From the NCBI RefSeq assembly GCF_012927355.1, contig NZ_JABBGK010000002.1, forward strand, positions 454,758-518,757: DNA of 64,000 nucleotides, written 5' to 3'. The translations under genes were made by a program, and so were the position numbers. Below the pieces are notes generated by a model. It was not told the DNA's origin and ran no database searches. It saw nothing but the letters and a program-made list of their open reading frames with translations. Shown piece after piece: positions 36,771 through 44,621 of this stretch; the first letter of the stretch is position 1, and the number at the start of each line of letters is the position of its first letter. Origin of the DNA: Rhizobium terricola. Its GTDB lineage: Bacteria > Pseudomonadota > Alphaproteobacteria > Rhizobiales > Rhizobiaceae.

Positions 36771-38110
36771 CAGTCGGTGCCTTCTTCGTTCAGGAGCTTG
36801 TCGATCGCATCGAGCTTGGTGCGGCCCGTATCGACGAAAGAGCGGAACTCCGGATCCTGGTCTTTTTCACTTGCTGTCTGCGGTGCCTCGGCCTTGGCCG
36901 CGGCTTCCGCAGGAGCCGCAGGCATCTGCGCCTTCGGATCCTGCTGTCCTTCCGCCACCGGGTTCTGCTGCGTCTCTTCTGACGCTGCCGAAGCAGGTAC
37001 ATCACCGCTGCCTGATATACTCGGCTCTTGAACTTGCGCCGGGCTTTCCACCGCGGGAGCGGCAACCGGCTTGCGCAGAACCTCCTCCCCAATCGCCGCG
37101 GCAGCGTCACGGAGGGCGCGATCCGAGGGGGACAGGGTCTCGTCTGGAATTGCCGCGATGGCCGCGATCGCCGCGCTCACCTCATTGGTCGGTATGCCGG
37201 CGAGCCCCCCATAGAGGTTGGCCAGGGCGTCAGCGCCTTCCGCCGTACCCGACAGGATGCGCGCCTTATCAGCGGACGACCGGGCCAGTTCGTTCTTGCC
37301 CTTGATCGCCGCCTGACGGGCTATGCGCAGATAGACCTCACGCTGGCGGTCGGAATCCATGTGGGCGAGGGTTTCGTCAATGGTGTCCTGGCTAAAGGCG
37401 TCGTTGTGCTCGACAACCAACTGAACGAAGAGATCGGCGAACTGGCTTGCGTACGGCGAATGGAGAAAGCGCCGCGCATAGCGGTTCGCGTAACCGGACG
37501 CCTTGTCCACCATGCCACCTTCCACGGCAACGGCCAGCGAACGGCGCAAGGCCGCCTCCTCGACGATCGTCCCCGGCGCCGTGAGACGAGCCCAATCGTA
37601 GAACTTCAACGCAGCGGTGGGATCACGGGAAATGGAGACATTGCCGGCGACGAGGGCAAGGTAGGGCGCGATCTTGCTGCCACGATACTCCGTGGCCATG
37701 TCGCCGAGACTCTTGGCAATGAGTGTGCCCTTGCCGGAGAGATACTTGCGCAACGCGTCCGTGACCCGATCGTCGAAATTGCCGTCGACGTCGCGCGCCA
37801 CGAGAAATTCGAGGGTCGCCGGATTACCGCCACTCATCGCATAGATAAGCGCGGCATCGACGTTGCGCGGCTCCTCGAACACGCCGGATTCGGCATTCCG
37901 CAGGCGCTTGTCGATCGTCTCCAGCATGAAACGCTGCATCTCGGCGGCCGAGTGGTCACCGAGGACAACCGAATCCTGCACGAATTGCAGCGAGCGCAAC
38001 ATCTTGTAGGGATCGATGTTATCGAGATCCTGGGCATGTGCGCCAACGCCCCCCATCGTTGCGAGGAGGGCCAAGGCAGGCACGAGCGCTGGCAGTCTCA
38101 GGCGCCGCAT
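36770..38110 (-). CDS. motC: Periplasmic motor protein MotC
   Basis: A 446-residue protein with a signal peptide (LPALVPALALLATMGGVGAHA) and a mostly helical periplasmic body (DNIDPYKMLRSLQFVQDSVVLGD), ending in a low-complexity Ala/Glu/Pro-rich stretch and a short conserved tail. In S. meliloti MotC binds the periplasmic part of MotB and is required for motor function and speed control, with MotE as its dedicated chaperone. It sits between motB and fliK. Confidence 0.93.
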   Translation of the reverse strand: MRRLRLPALVPALALLATMGGVGAHAQDLDNIDPYKMLRSLQFVQDSVVLGDHSAAEMQRFMLETIDKRLRNAESGVFEEPRNVDAALIYAMSGGNPATLEFLVARDVDGNFDDRVTDALRKYLSGKGTLIAKSLGDMATEYRGSKIAPYLALVAGNVSISRDPTAALKFYDWARLTAPGTIVEEAALRRSLAVAVEGGMVDKASGYANRYARRFLHSPYASQFADLFVQLVVEHNDAFSQDTIDETLAHMDSDRQREVYLRIARQAAIKGKNELARSSADKARILSGTAEGADALANLYGGLAGIPTNEVSAAIAAIAAIPDETLSPSDRALRDAAAAIGEEVLRKPVAAPAVESPAQVQEPSISGSGDVPASAASEETQQNPVAEGQQDPKAQMPAAPAEAAAKAEAPQTASEKDQDPEFRSFVDTGRTKLDAIDKLLNEEGTD

Positions 38111-38114
38111 ATCG

Positions 38115-39425
38115 TCACCCCTGATCTGCTTGAATCAGGATCTCGATGCGACGGTTGGCATCGGCGAGCGGATCCTCGGGCACCTGCAGGCGGCGGTCGG
38201 CAAAGCCGGACACCTGCTCCACCCGATCCTCGGCCAAGCCACCCTTGAGCAGCATGTAGTAGGCACTATGGGCGCGCGACATCGACAGACGCCAGTTGTC
38301 GTTCTCCGTTCCCTTGAACTGACGGCCGTCGGTATGACCGCGAATGACGATCGCACCGGGACGCTTCTGCAGCAGCTTGCCGATCCGCTCCATGGCCAGC
38401 ACCATTTCCTTGCGCGGCACCGCGGAACCGACGTTGAACATCGGCGTGTCGGACTGGTCGGTGATCGTCACCAGCATTCCGCCTTCGGCCGGCTTGACGA
38501 TCAGGCCCTCGGCGAGCTTTCCGGAAACGCCGCCGATCTCCTTTTCGATCTCGGTCTTCAGATCCTTGGCGACCTTCTCCTTGGCCTCGAGGTCAGCGAC
38601 GAACTGTTCTTCCTCGCTCTTCGGCGCGGTTGCCTGTTCGGTCTCGGTCTTCGTTTCCTTGCCGTCGTCAGGCAATTTCGTCGTGGCGCTCTGCTCGATT
38701 ACTTCGGCGAGCGGATCGTCCGGCTTTTCGTCTGGCTCGGACTTCTGATCTGGCGTGGCGAGGGCGACCTGCTCCTCGGTTTTGGTCGGGTCGGTGTTCT
38801 CGACGGGGGTCGGCAGGGTTTCCTGCTTGCCCGGCTTGCCCTTGGTCGACTGGACCTGCTGAGTCCAGAAATCAGGATCGAACGGGTCGCGATAGGCTTC
38901 GCCGCCTTCTGCACCGGTCGAGGGACCGGAGTCCGCCGCACCGCCCTCGCCCTTGGCGCTGACATTGGCCTGCTGGCCGACTTCCTGGGCAATTTCCGCC
39001 AGGACCGAATAGGGATTTTCGAAAAAGTCGGCTTCGGAGTAGTTGGCCTGATCGCCGGAACTCGCAGTCTGGTCTTCACCACTCGCAGCGGCCGCGCCCA
39101 CCGTCTGTTGCTCTTCCTCGACCTGCGAGCGCTCCTGCTTCTGCTCACCCTCGGCCTGATCGACCGGCTTCTTCAACCCCTTTTCCGTCGGCTTCTCGTC
39201 GGAGAGCTTGATCGGGTTGAAATAACTCGCGACAGAGGCCTTGGTCTCCTCATTGGCCGCGTTGACCAGCCACATCACCAAGAAGAATGCCATCATTGCG
39301 GTCATGAAGTCGGCATAGGCGATCTTCCAGGCGCCGCCATGGGCGCCGTCATGATCGCCGCCGCCATGTCGCTTGATGATGACGATTTCGTTCTTGCCGT
39401 GGTGGTGGTTCTCGCCTTCGCTCAT
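38115..39425 (-). CDS. motB: Stator protein MotB
   Basis: A 436-residue protein with one N-terminal membrane helix carrying the essential proton-binding aspartate ([19 protein letters not shown]). A very long acidic, low-complexity periplasmic linker (residues about 80-240) precedes the C-terminal OmpA-like peptidoglycan-binding domain ([26 protein letters not shown]). The linker is much longer than in E. coli MotB and probably binds MotC. The partner motA is 18 kb away on the other strand. Confidence 0.95.
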   Translation of the reverse strand: MSEGENHHHGKNEIVIIKRHGGGDHDGAHGGAWKIAYADFMTAMMAFFLVMWLVNAANEETKASVASYFNPIKLSDEKPTEKGLKKPVDQAEGEQKQERSQVEEEQQTVGAAAASGEDQTASSGDQANYSEADFFENPYSVLAEIAQEVGQQANVSAKGEGGAADSGPSTGAEGGEAYRDPFDPDFWTQQVQSTKGKPGKQETLPTPVENTDPTKTEEQVALATPDQKSEPDEKPDDPLAEVIEQSATTKLPDDGKETKTETEQATAPKSEEEQFVADLEAKEKVAKDLKTEIEKEIGGVSGKLAEGLIVKPAEGGMLVTITDQSDTPMFNVGSAVPRKEMVLAMERIGKLLQKRPGAIVIRGHTDGRQFKGTENDNWRLSMSRAHSAYYMLLKGGLAEDRVEQVSGFADRRLQVPEDPLADANRRIEILIQADQG

Positions 39426-40078
39426 CCCAGCACCTTCTTCAAGCTAGCCGCGAAGGCCGAGATACGGGTCACGAGGACCGTACCGGCGACATCAACGGAC
39501 AAATCGAGATCTTCGGCCTCGACATGGCGCAGGCCGGCGGCTGCTTCCTGCATATGGCCAGCCAGAAGATCGAACAGTTTCTTCGGTCCCTTGACCGTAA
39601 TTGTGCCGGCTTCACCTTCAGCGAGCGCAGCTTTCAACAGATCCGCGAGGTCGGCCGTCGCCTTGTCTGCCACTTCCTTCTCAAGGAAGGGCACCAGAGC
39701 CGCGACCGCCTGCTCGCTGACAGAAAGAGCGAGGTCTGACGACAACTTCTTCAGGCCATCGGCCACCAGTCTCGCGGAATCCTCGGCGAGACGCGTCTGC
39801 AACTGTGAGATCGCCTCGTCGTTCGCCGCGTCGCTCGCCAGTCTTTCGGCGGCGAATTTCTCGGTGAGTTCACGTGTCGCGGCCTCAAACCCTTCCGCGT
39901 AAGCCTCGCGACGCACGGCCTCGACGTCGACAGGTTCCGGCTCTGGCGCCGCAGGAAAATCGAGATCGAAGGATCCGAGATCAGGCGCACCGAAATCAGA
40001 ACCGACGAGGTCCGGTGCAGGGCTTGACGGCACCTGCGCCGAGAAATCCTTGAGATAGTGGGCGAGCGGCATGCTCAT
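39422..40078 (-). CDS. FliH-like protein, probable export-ATPase regulator
   Basis: A 218-residue protein with three parts like FliH: an acidic disordered N terminus, a coiled-coil starting [20 protein letters not shown], and a C-terminal domain ([23 protein letters not shown]...[16 protein letters not shown]). The AYxEGF start of the coil and the final Asp-rich strand pair fit FliH/SctL. No other fliH candidate is seen near fliI. It overlaps motB by 4 bases. The call is inferred from architecture only. Confidence 0.6.
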   Translation of the reverse strand: MSMPLAHYLKDFSAQVPSSPAPDLVGSDFGAPDLGSFDLDFPAAPEPEPVDVEAVRREAYAEGFEAATRELTEKFAAERLASDAANDEAISQLQTRLAEDSARLVADGLKKLSSDLALSVSEQAVAALVPFLEKEVADKATADLADLLKAALAEGEAGTITVKGPKKLFDLLAGHMQEAAAGLRHVEAEDLDLSVDVAGTVLVTRISAFAASLKKVLG

Positions 40079-40374
40079 CGACGATCGACTCCAATGACGT
40101 GGAAGGCCGGTTTCCGGTCAGCGCGATGGGTGAGCACCGTTGAACGTTCAAGGATATTTGCGACGCGCAATTTCATCATGCCACTCAAAGCCAGGTTCGC
40201 CTTCGCTGAATTTTCACCCGCGCCTGGCGAAACCGCCATTTGCCTCGACCGAACCTAGAAGTCCAAACTTGTGCGAGGATGAAGGTGGAAGGCGCCGGAC
40301 CCGGCCGAGCGTGCTCCTCTTCAAGCCTCGAACGCGGACTGCCGCCGGATGCCGGCGGCAAGCGAACCCGCGCC
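40079..40374. other. Intergenic region between the fla cluster and the fliH-like gene
   Basis: 296 bp. It contains the 3' end signals of the last flagellin (hairpin at 40340-40360) and the upstream region of the fliH-like/motB/motC/fliK/transglycosylase unit. No gene is supported. Confidence 0.4.
40340..40360 (-). terminator. Hairpin downstream of the fourth flagellin gene
   Basis: TGCCGCCGG / CCGGCGGCA arms with an ATG loop, 15 nt past the stop. No T-run, unlike the other three flagellin ends, so read-through towards the fliH-like gene is possible. Confidence 0.4.
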
Positions 40375-41340
40375 TTACTTGAACAGGGTCAGGATGTTTT
40401 CCGCATTGGTGTTGGCGATCGACAGGGCCTGGATGCCGAGCTGCTGCTGCGTCTGCAGGGCCTTCAGGCGGGTCGATTCCTCGTTCATGTCGGCATCGAC
40501 CAGACGACCGACACCCTTGTCGATAACGTCCATCAGGTTGGACACGAAGCTGTCCTGCATCTCGATGCGACTGGTGATGGCACCGAGCGTCGATGCGGCG
40601 TCGGTCAGCTGGCCCAGAAGTTCTTCCACGACGCTGATCATGTCGCTCAGTTCGTCGTCGGTGGTCGCCATGCTGATCTCGATCTCGGTGCCGGTCGCCG
40701 GCGTGGTCGAGGAAATATCGAGGAGGAAGTAGTTGCGGGCGGTGCCTGTCGGGGTCGACATCAGGGCATCCGCATCGATATCCTTGGTCAGAAACCCGCG
40801 CGACGCATCGAAGCTATCGAGCAGCACGGACTCGGCGGTATCGAAATTGAGGGTCGTCACCTCCACGGAGCCATCGGCACCGCGCACGAAGGACGACACG
40901 ACCTGCTTGGTGCCAAGCGCAGCCGGATTGGTATTGTAGAGCCAGTTCTCGCCGGAGAAGGATGCCGATTGCGCCGAGGAAACCAGCTGGTTCTTCAGCT
41001 GTTTCATTTCCTCGTTAATCTTTTCCTTGTCGACGCCCGGCTCGCTTGCCGCGACCAATTTGGCCTTGATCTGGGTCATCACGTCGATGACGTTGTCGAG
41101 CGCCGTGTAGGCCGTATCGACGGTCGCGGCGCCAAGGCCCAGCGCGTCGGCGACGGTCGAGAGTGCCGCATTGTCAGAACGCATGGTGGTGGCGATCGAC
41201 CAGTAGCCAGCATTGTCGGCCGCGGTCTCAACCCTGTAGCCGGACGACACTCGCCGCTGCGTGGTTTCCAGATTCGTGTCGATGGTCCGAAGCGTCTGGA
41301 GTGCAGCCATCGCCGCAGCATTGGTCATAATACTGGTCAT
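40375..41340 (-). CDS. flaC: Flagellin (fourth in the array)
   Basis: A 321-residue flagellin. Conserved N terminus (MTSIMTNAAAMAALQTLRTID, then RVSSGYRVETAADNAGYWSI) and C terminus (DADMNEESTRLKALQTQQQLGIQAL...NILTLFK) flank a short variable middle. It is the most divergent and shortest of the four here. The ATG at 41340 has GGGG upstream; the frame opens 4 residues earlier. The symbol follows the S. meliloti order flaA-flaB-flaD-flaC and is positional only. It carries its own CtrA-type box and a variant of the leader hairpin. Confidence 0.92.
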   Translation of the reverse strand: MTSIMTNAAAMAALQTLRTIDTNLETTQRRVSSGYRVETAADNAGYWSIATTMRSDNAALSTVADALGLGAATVDTAYTALDNVIDVMTQIKAKLVAASEPGVDKEKINEEMKQLKNQLVSSAQSASFSGENWLYNTNPAALGTKQVVSSFVRGADGSVEVTTLNFDTAESVLLDSFDASRGFLTKDIDADALMSTPTGTARNYFLLDISSTTPATGTEIEISMATTDDELSDMISVVEELLGQLTDAASTLGAITSRIEMQDSFVSNLMDVIDKGVGRLVDADMNEESTRLKALQTQQQLGIQALSIANTNAENILTLFK

Positions 41341-41369
41341 CTGATGCCCCAATTCTCAATGAAATCACA

Positions 41370-41387
41370 TCCGGCGGACACGCCGGA
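41370..41387 (-). promoter_or_regulatory. Flagellin leader hairpin (flaC)
   Basis: 7-bp stem TCCGGCG / CGCCGGA with a GACA loop, next to an ACAT that corresponds to the ATGT following the hairpin in the other flagellin leaders. It starts 29 bases upstream of the ATG. The GCATGATG-type block is 12 nt further upstream (41399-41409). Confidence 0.6.
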
Positions 41388-41443
41388 GGCGACAGGAGGG
41401 CATCATGCTGACAAGACGCAAAGCTGCGTCGTCCCCGTCACCG

Positions 41444-41458
41444 TTAACAAATCGTTAA
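41444..41458. promoter_or_regulatory. TTAA-N7-TTAA (CtrA-type) box upstream of flaC
   Basis: TTAACAAATCGTTAA is a perfect full site within a perfect 10-5-10 inverted repeat (arms CACCGTTAAC, 41439-41463). A second partial copy of GTTAACAAATCGTT begins at 41467. It sits about 104-118 bp upstream of the start codon. Confidence 0.6.
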
Positions 41459-41561
41459 CGGTGGCAGTTAACAAATCGTTGCTTTCATTGGCAAGTCCAG
41501 AAAGTGCTAACGATAGCAAAATCGGAAACACGTACAGTTTCGCGCAAGGCAATAAAGGAAA

Positions 41562-41586
41562 ACCCGCGCCCTTTCGAGGCGCGGGT
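41562..41586 (-). terminator. Terminator of the third flagellin gene
   Basis: A 9-bp perfect stem ACCCGCGCC / GGCGCGGGT followed on the minus strand by TTTTCCTTTA. A good intrinsic terminator separating flaD from flaC. Confidence 0.85.
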
Positions 41587-41647
41587 CTCACCGAACACAT
41601 CCGACATGTCAGGCCGGGACGAAGTCGCCCTTAGCCGAGGGCGCCGG

Positions 41648-42880
41648 TTACTGACGGAAGAGCGTCAGGATGTTTTCGGAAGCGGTGTTGGCGATGGACA
41701 GCGACTGGATGGCGAGCTGCTGCTGGGTCTGCAGGGCTTTCAGGCGGGTCGATTCCTCGTTCATATCGGCATCGACGAGACGGCCGATACCGGAGTCGAT
41801 CGAGTCGGTCAGCGAAGCAACGAACTCTTCCTGCATGCCAATGCGCATGGCGATCGAACCGAGATCGGAGCTTGCGCTGATGACAGTTTCGAGGGCGAGA
41901 TCGACGGCGCTGACCATGACGTCAAGTTCGTCGTTGGTGAGGGTGGTGATGTCCACGGTATCGATCGAATTCGGCGCCGGGATGTTGGTGGCCGGCAGAT
42001 TTGCCGTATCAACACCATAGTAGACACCAGCCTCGTCGTGCAGTGCCTCCTGGCCGGTACCAGTCACGTCCGTGGCGAGGACCCAGGTGTCCGCGTCGGC
42101 CTGGACGAAGTAGCTGCCGTTGGTGATGACGGTGACGCCACCGACGATCAGGTCGGCGGTTGCCTGGGCAAGCTGGGTCGTCGTGCTGCCAACGGTGTTG
42201 GTGGTGAAGGTTGCAGCCGAGCCGATCAGTTGGTCGATGGTGTAAGCGGCTACCGTCTGGGAGGTGACGACACCATTGGTGTTGACATCCAGCGTGACGG
42301 CGTTCTGGGAAACGTTGTAGGTGCGATCGAGGATGCCGGTGTCGCCGACGGTGTCGAAGAGCACGGTATCGCCATTGAGTTCGTAGTCTATCTTCTTGAC
42401 CGAGACCGAACCGTCTTCGGCGCGGACGAAGGAACCAACGACGTTCTTGAAAACTGAGCCACCGGAGAGGTCGGCCTGGAGCCAGTTTTCACCGGAGAAG
42501 GATGCGGCCGACGAGATCGTGCGCAGCTGTTCCTGCAGCTGGGCGATCTCTTCCTGGATCTTGGAGCGGTCAACGCCTTCTTCCGTGGCGGCGACCATCT
42601 TGGCCTTGATTTCCTTGACCACTTCAACTGCGGTTTCCATCGCAGAATAGGCGGTGTCCACCTTTGCTGCGCCGAGGCCGAGGGCGTCCTGGACGGCGGA
42701 GAGCGCCATGTTGTCGGAACGCATGGTGGTCGCGATCGACCAGTAGGCGGCGTTGTCGGAAGCGGTACCGACGCGCAGGCCCGACGATACCCGTGCCTGG
42801 GTGCGTTCCATGCTGTCGTCGATGGAGCGGAGTGTCTGCAGTGCCGCCATTGCGGCGTTGTTCGTCAAAATGCTGGTCAT
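41648..42880 (-). CDS. flaD: Flagellin (third in the array)
   Basis: A 410-residue flagellin, the longest of the four. N terminus MTSILTNNAAMAALQTLRSID and C terminus SIANTASENILTLFRQ are typical. The central domain differs from the first two genes (VVSNG-type insert VTVITNGSYFVQADADTW) and lacks homogenisation with them. It has its own leader hairpin and terminator, so it is probably monocistronic. The symbol is positional only. Confidence 0.92.
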   Translation of the reverse strand: MTSILTNNAAMAALQTLRSIDDSMERTQARVSSGLRVGTASDNAAYWSIATTMRSDNMALSAVQDALGLGAAKVDTAYSAMETAVEVVKEIKAKMVAATEEGVDRSKIQEEIAQLQEQLRTISSAASFSGENWLQADLSGGSVFKNVVGSFVRAEDGSVSVKKIDYELNGDTVLFDTVGDTGILDRTYNVSQNAVTLDVNTNGVVTSQTVAAYTIDQLIGSAATFTTNTVGSTTTQLAQATADLIVGGVTVITNGSYFVQADADTWVLATDVTGTGQEALHDEAGVYYGVDTANLPATNIPAPNSIDTVDITTLTNDELDVMVSAVDLALETVISASSDLGSIAMRIGMQEEFVASLTDSIDSGIGRLVDADMNEESTRLKALQTQQQLAIQSLSIANTASENILTLFRQ

Positions 42881-42916
42881 GATATTTGCCCCTGAAATTG
42901 GCTAGATAGAGGGACA

Positions 42917-42933
42917 TCCCGGATCAGCCGGGA
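42917..42933 (-). promoter_or_regulatory. Flagellin leader hairpin (flaD)
   Basis: 6-bp stem TCCCGG / CCGGGA, 5-nt loop, immediately followed on the mRNA by ATGTCCC (42911-42917) and then 30 nt to the ATG. A GCATAAGGCC-type block lies 11 nt upstream (42944-42954). Confidence 0.7.
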
Positions 42934-42974
42934 ACGATGGGGAGGCCTTATGCCGTTAACCGTTTCTTCGTCTA

Positions 42975-42996
42975 GGTTAACCCATCGTTTCGATGG
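42975..42996. promoter_or_regulatory. Conserved distal flagellin upstream element (flaD)
   Basis: GGTTAAC...CGTTTCGATGG, identical at 19 of 22 positions to the element upstream of flaB (44407-44428) and at the same distance (41 nt) from the leader hairpin. It contains a TTAA-N7-TTT half-type CtrA/OmpR pattern and a CCATCG-AAA-CGATGG dyad. Confidence 0.6.
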
Positions 42997-43064
42997 TTGC
43001 AGTTAAGACGGTGTTGGTTAACAAACCTTAAACGGCCCAATAAAAAGATTACCAAAATGAAAAA

Positions 43065-43091
43065 GGGCCGCGCCCCGGAAGGGCGCGACCC
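43065..43091 (-). terminator. Terminator of the second flagellin gene
   Basis: An 11-bp stem with one mismatch (GGGCCGCGCCC / GGGCGCGACCC) followed on the minus strand by TTTTTCATTTT. A strong intrinsic terminator. Confidence 0.85.
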
Positions 43092-43114
43092 GAATTCGGC
43101 TCGATGCGCTAGGA

Positions 43115-44311
43115 TTAGCGGAAGAGCGACAGAATGACTTCCGAAGAAGAGTTGGCAATCGACAGCGACTGAACGGCGAGCTGCTGCTGGGTCTGCAGGG
43201 CCTTCAGGCGGGTCGATTCTTCGTTCAGGTCGGCGTCGACGAGTCGGCCAACACCCTTGTCGATCGAGTCCGAGAGCGAGTTGACGAACTCGGTCTGCAA
43301 GTCGATGCGCATGCCGATCGAACCGAGGTCCGCAGCCGCGCTGGTCATGTCGGTCAACGCTTCGTCGACGCCGGAGATCATGGCATCGAGCTGTGCCGGG
43401 GTCAGACCGGTGATGTCGAGGTTCTCGATCGAGGACGGAGCGGCGATGGAAGCCGGAAGGTTGGCCGTATCTACACCGTAGTAGGTGCCGCCCTCATCAT
43501 GAACGGTTTCCTGGCCCGTGCCGGTGACATCAACCGCCTGAACCCAGGTGGTGTCATCGATCTTGACATAGAACGTGCCTGCAGCATCAGCGAGCTGAGT
43601 GGTCTTGCCCGCTGCCGTCGTGTTGGTCGTGAACGTCGCGTTGAGAGCGATCAGGTCGTCCACTGTGTAAGCAGCAACGGTTACCTCTGCGGAAGCACCG
43701 TCGGTGTTAACGGAAAGAGTGACAGAATTCGAGGTGACGTTGTAGGTCTTGTCAAGAATGCCGCCTGCACCGGTGTTGTCGAACAGCACGTTGTCGGTGT
43801 TCAGCTCATAATCAACCTTCTTGACCGAAACGCTGCCGTCCTCGGCGCGGACGAAGGAGGCCACGACGGACTTTGCGACCGTGCCGGCCGTGCCACCGAG
43901 GTCAGCCTGGAGCCAGTTTTCACCCGAGAACGAAGCTGCCTGGGCGATCGAGGACAGCTGATCCTTCAGCTGGTCGATTTCTTCCTGGATCTTGGCCTTG
44001 TCGACGCCGTCTTCGGTCGCAGCAACGAGCTTGGCCTTGATTTCCTTGACGACTTCGATAGCCGAGTCCATGCCGGAATAGGCGGTGTCAACCTTTGCAG
44101 CGCCGAGGCCGAGAGCGTCCGAAACGGCCGAGAGGGCCATGTTGTCGGACTTCATCGTCGTGGCGATCGACCAGTAAGCGGCGTTGTCCGAAGCGGAACC
44201 GACGCGCAGACCGGAGGAGACGCGATCCTGCGTTTCTTCCATGCCCGAGGAAATCGAACGAAGGGTAGAGAGCGCAGCCATTGCTGCGACGTTGGTCAAA
44301 ATGCTAGTCAT
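43115..44311 (-). CDS. flaB: Flagellin (second in the array)
   Basis: A 398-residue flagellin, same length as the first gene and nearly identical to it in the central domain. Of 479 bp (43332-43810), only one base differs from 44839-45317. The conserved ends differ more (N terminus TNVAAMAALSTLRSISSGMEET versus TNTSAMAAL...). It has its own leader and terminator. This suggests recent duplication or gene conversion. Confidence 0.93.
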   Translation of the reverse strand: MTSILTNVAAMAALSTLRSISSGMEETQDRVSSGLRVGSASDNAAYWSIATTMKSDNMALSAVSDALGLGAAKVDTAYSGMDSAIEVVKEIKAKLVAATEDGVDKAKIQEEIDQLKDQLSSIAQAASFSGENWLQADLGGTAGTVAKSVVASFVRAEDGSVSVKKVDYELNTDNVLFDNTGAGGILDKTYNVTSNSVTLSVNTDGASAEVTVAAYTVDDLIALNATFTTNTTAAGKTTQLADAAGTFYVKIDDTTWVQAVDVTGTGQETVHDEGGTYYGVDTANLPASIAAPSSIENLDITGLTPAQLDAMISGVDEALTDMTSAAADLGSIGMRIDLQTEFVNSLSDSIDKGVGRLVDADLNEESTRLKALQTQQQLAVQSLSIANSSSEVILSLFR

Positions 44312-44348
44312 AGTTGCATTGCCCCTATTGGCTTACTGTGAAGGGACA

Positions 44349-44365
44349 TTCCGGCTTCACCGGAA
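44349..44365 (-). promoter_or_regulatory. Flagellin leader hairpin (flaB)
   Basis: 6-bp stem TTCCGG / CCGGAA, 5-nt loop, followed on the mRNA by ATGTCCC (44343-44349) and 31 nt to the ATG. A GCATGACGC block lies 11 nt upstream (44376-44386). Confidence 0.7.
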
Positions 44366-44406
44366 ACGGCGCACAGCGTCATGCTTATCAACCCCTTAAT
44401 TTTTCA

Positions 44407-44428
44407 GGTTAACTCGCCGTTTCGATGG
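44407..44428. promoter_or_regulatory. Conserved distal flagellin upstream element (flaB)
   Basis: GGTTAAC...CGTTTCGATGG, the counterpart of the flaD element at the same spacing from the start codon (about 96-117 nt). Confidence 0.6.
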
Positions 44429-44555
44429 AGCCAGTAAACGGCAGTAAGGTTAATGAAGCGCTAAACGAAACGAGAATTTTCACGATTCGGGGAAAAATGG
44501 CAGCACAGCCTTAACGGGTACGCGCGCGTAACACGAAAGGCTTAAAACAATAATA

Positions 44556-44583
44556 AAGCCGCACCCGTTTCCGGACGCGGCTT
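44556..44583 (-). terminator. Terminator of the first flagellin gene
   Basis: Imperfect stem (AAGCCGC / GCGGCTT plus three more pairs after two mismatches) followed on the minus strand by TTATTATTGTTTT. Confidence 0.7.
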
Positions 44584-44621
44584 CTTTTCTCAGGACCAGA
44601 AAGTTGGCCGGCTTCGCGCTA

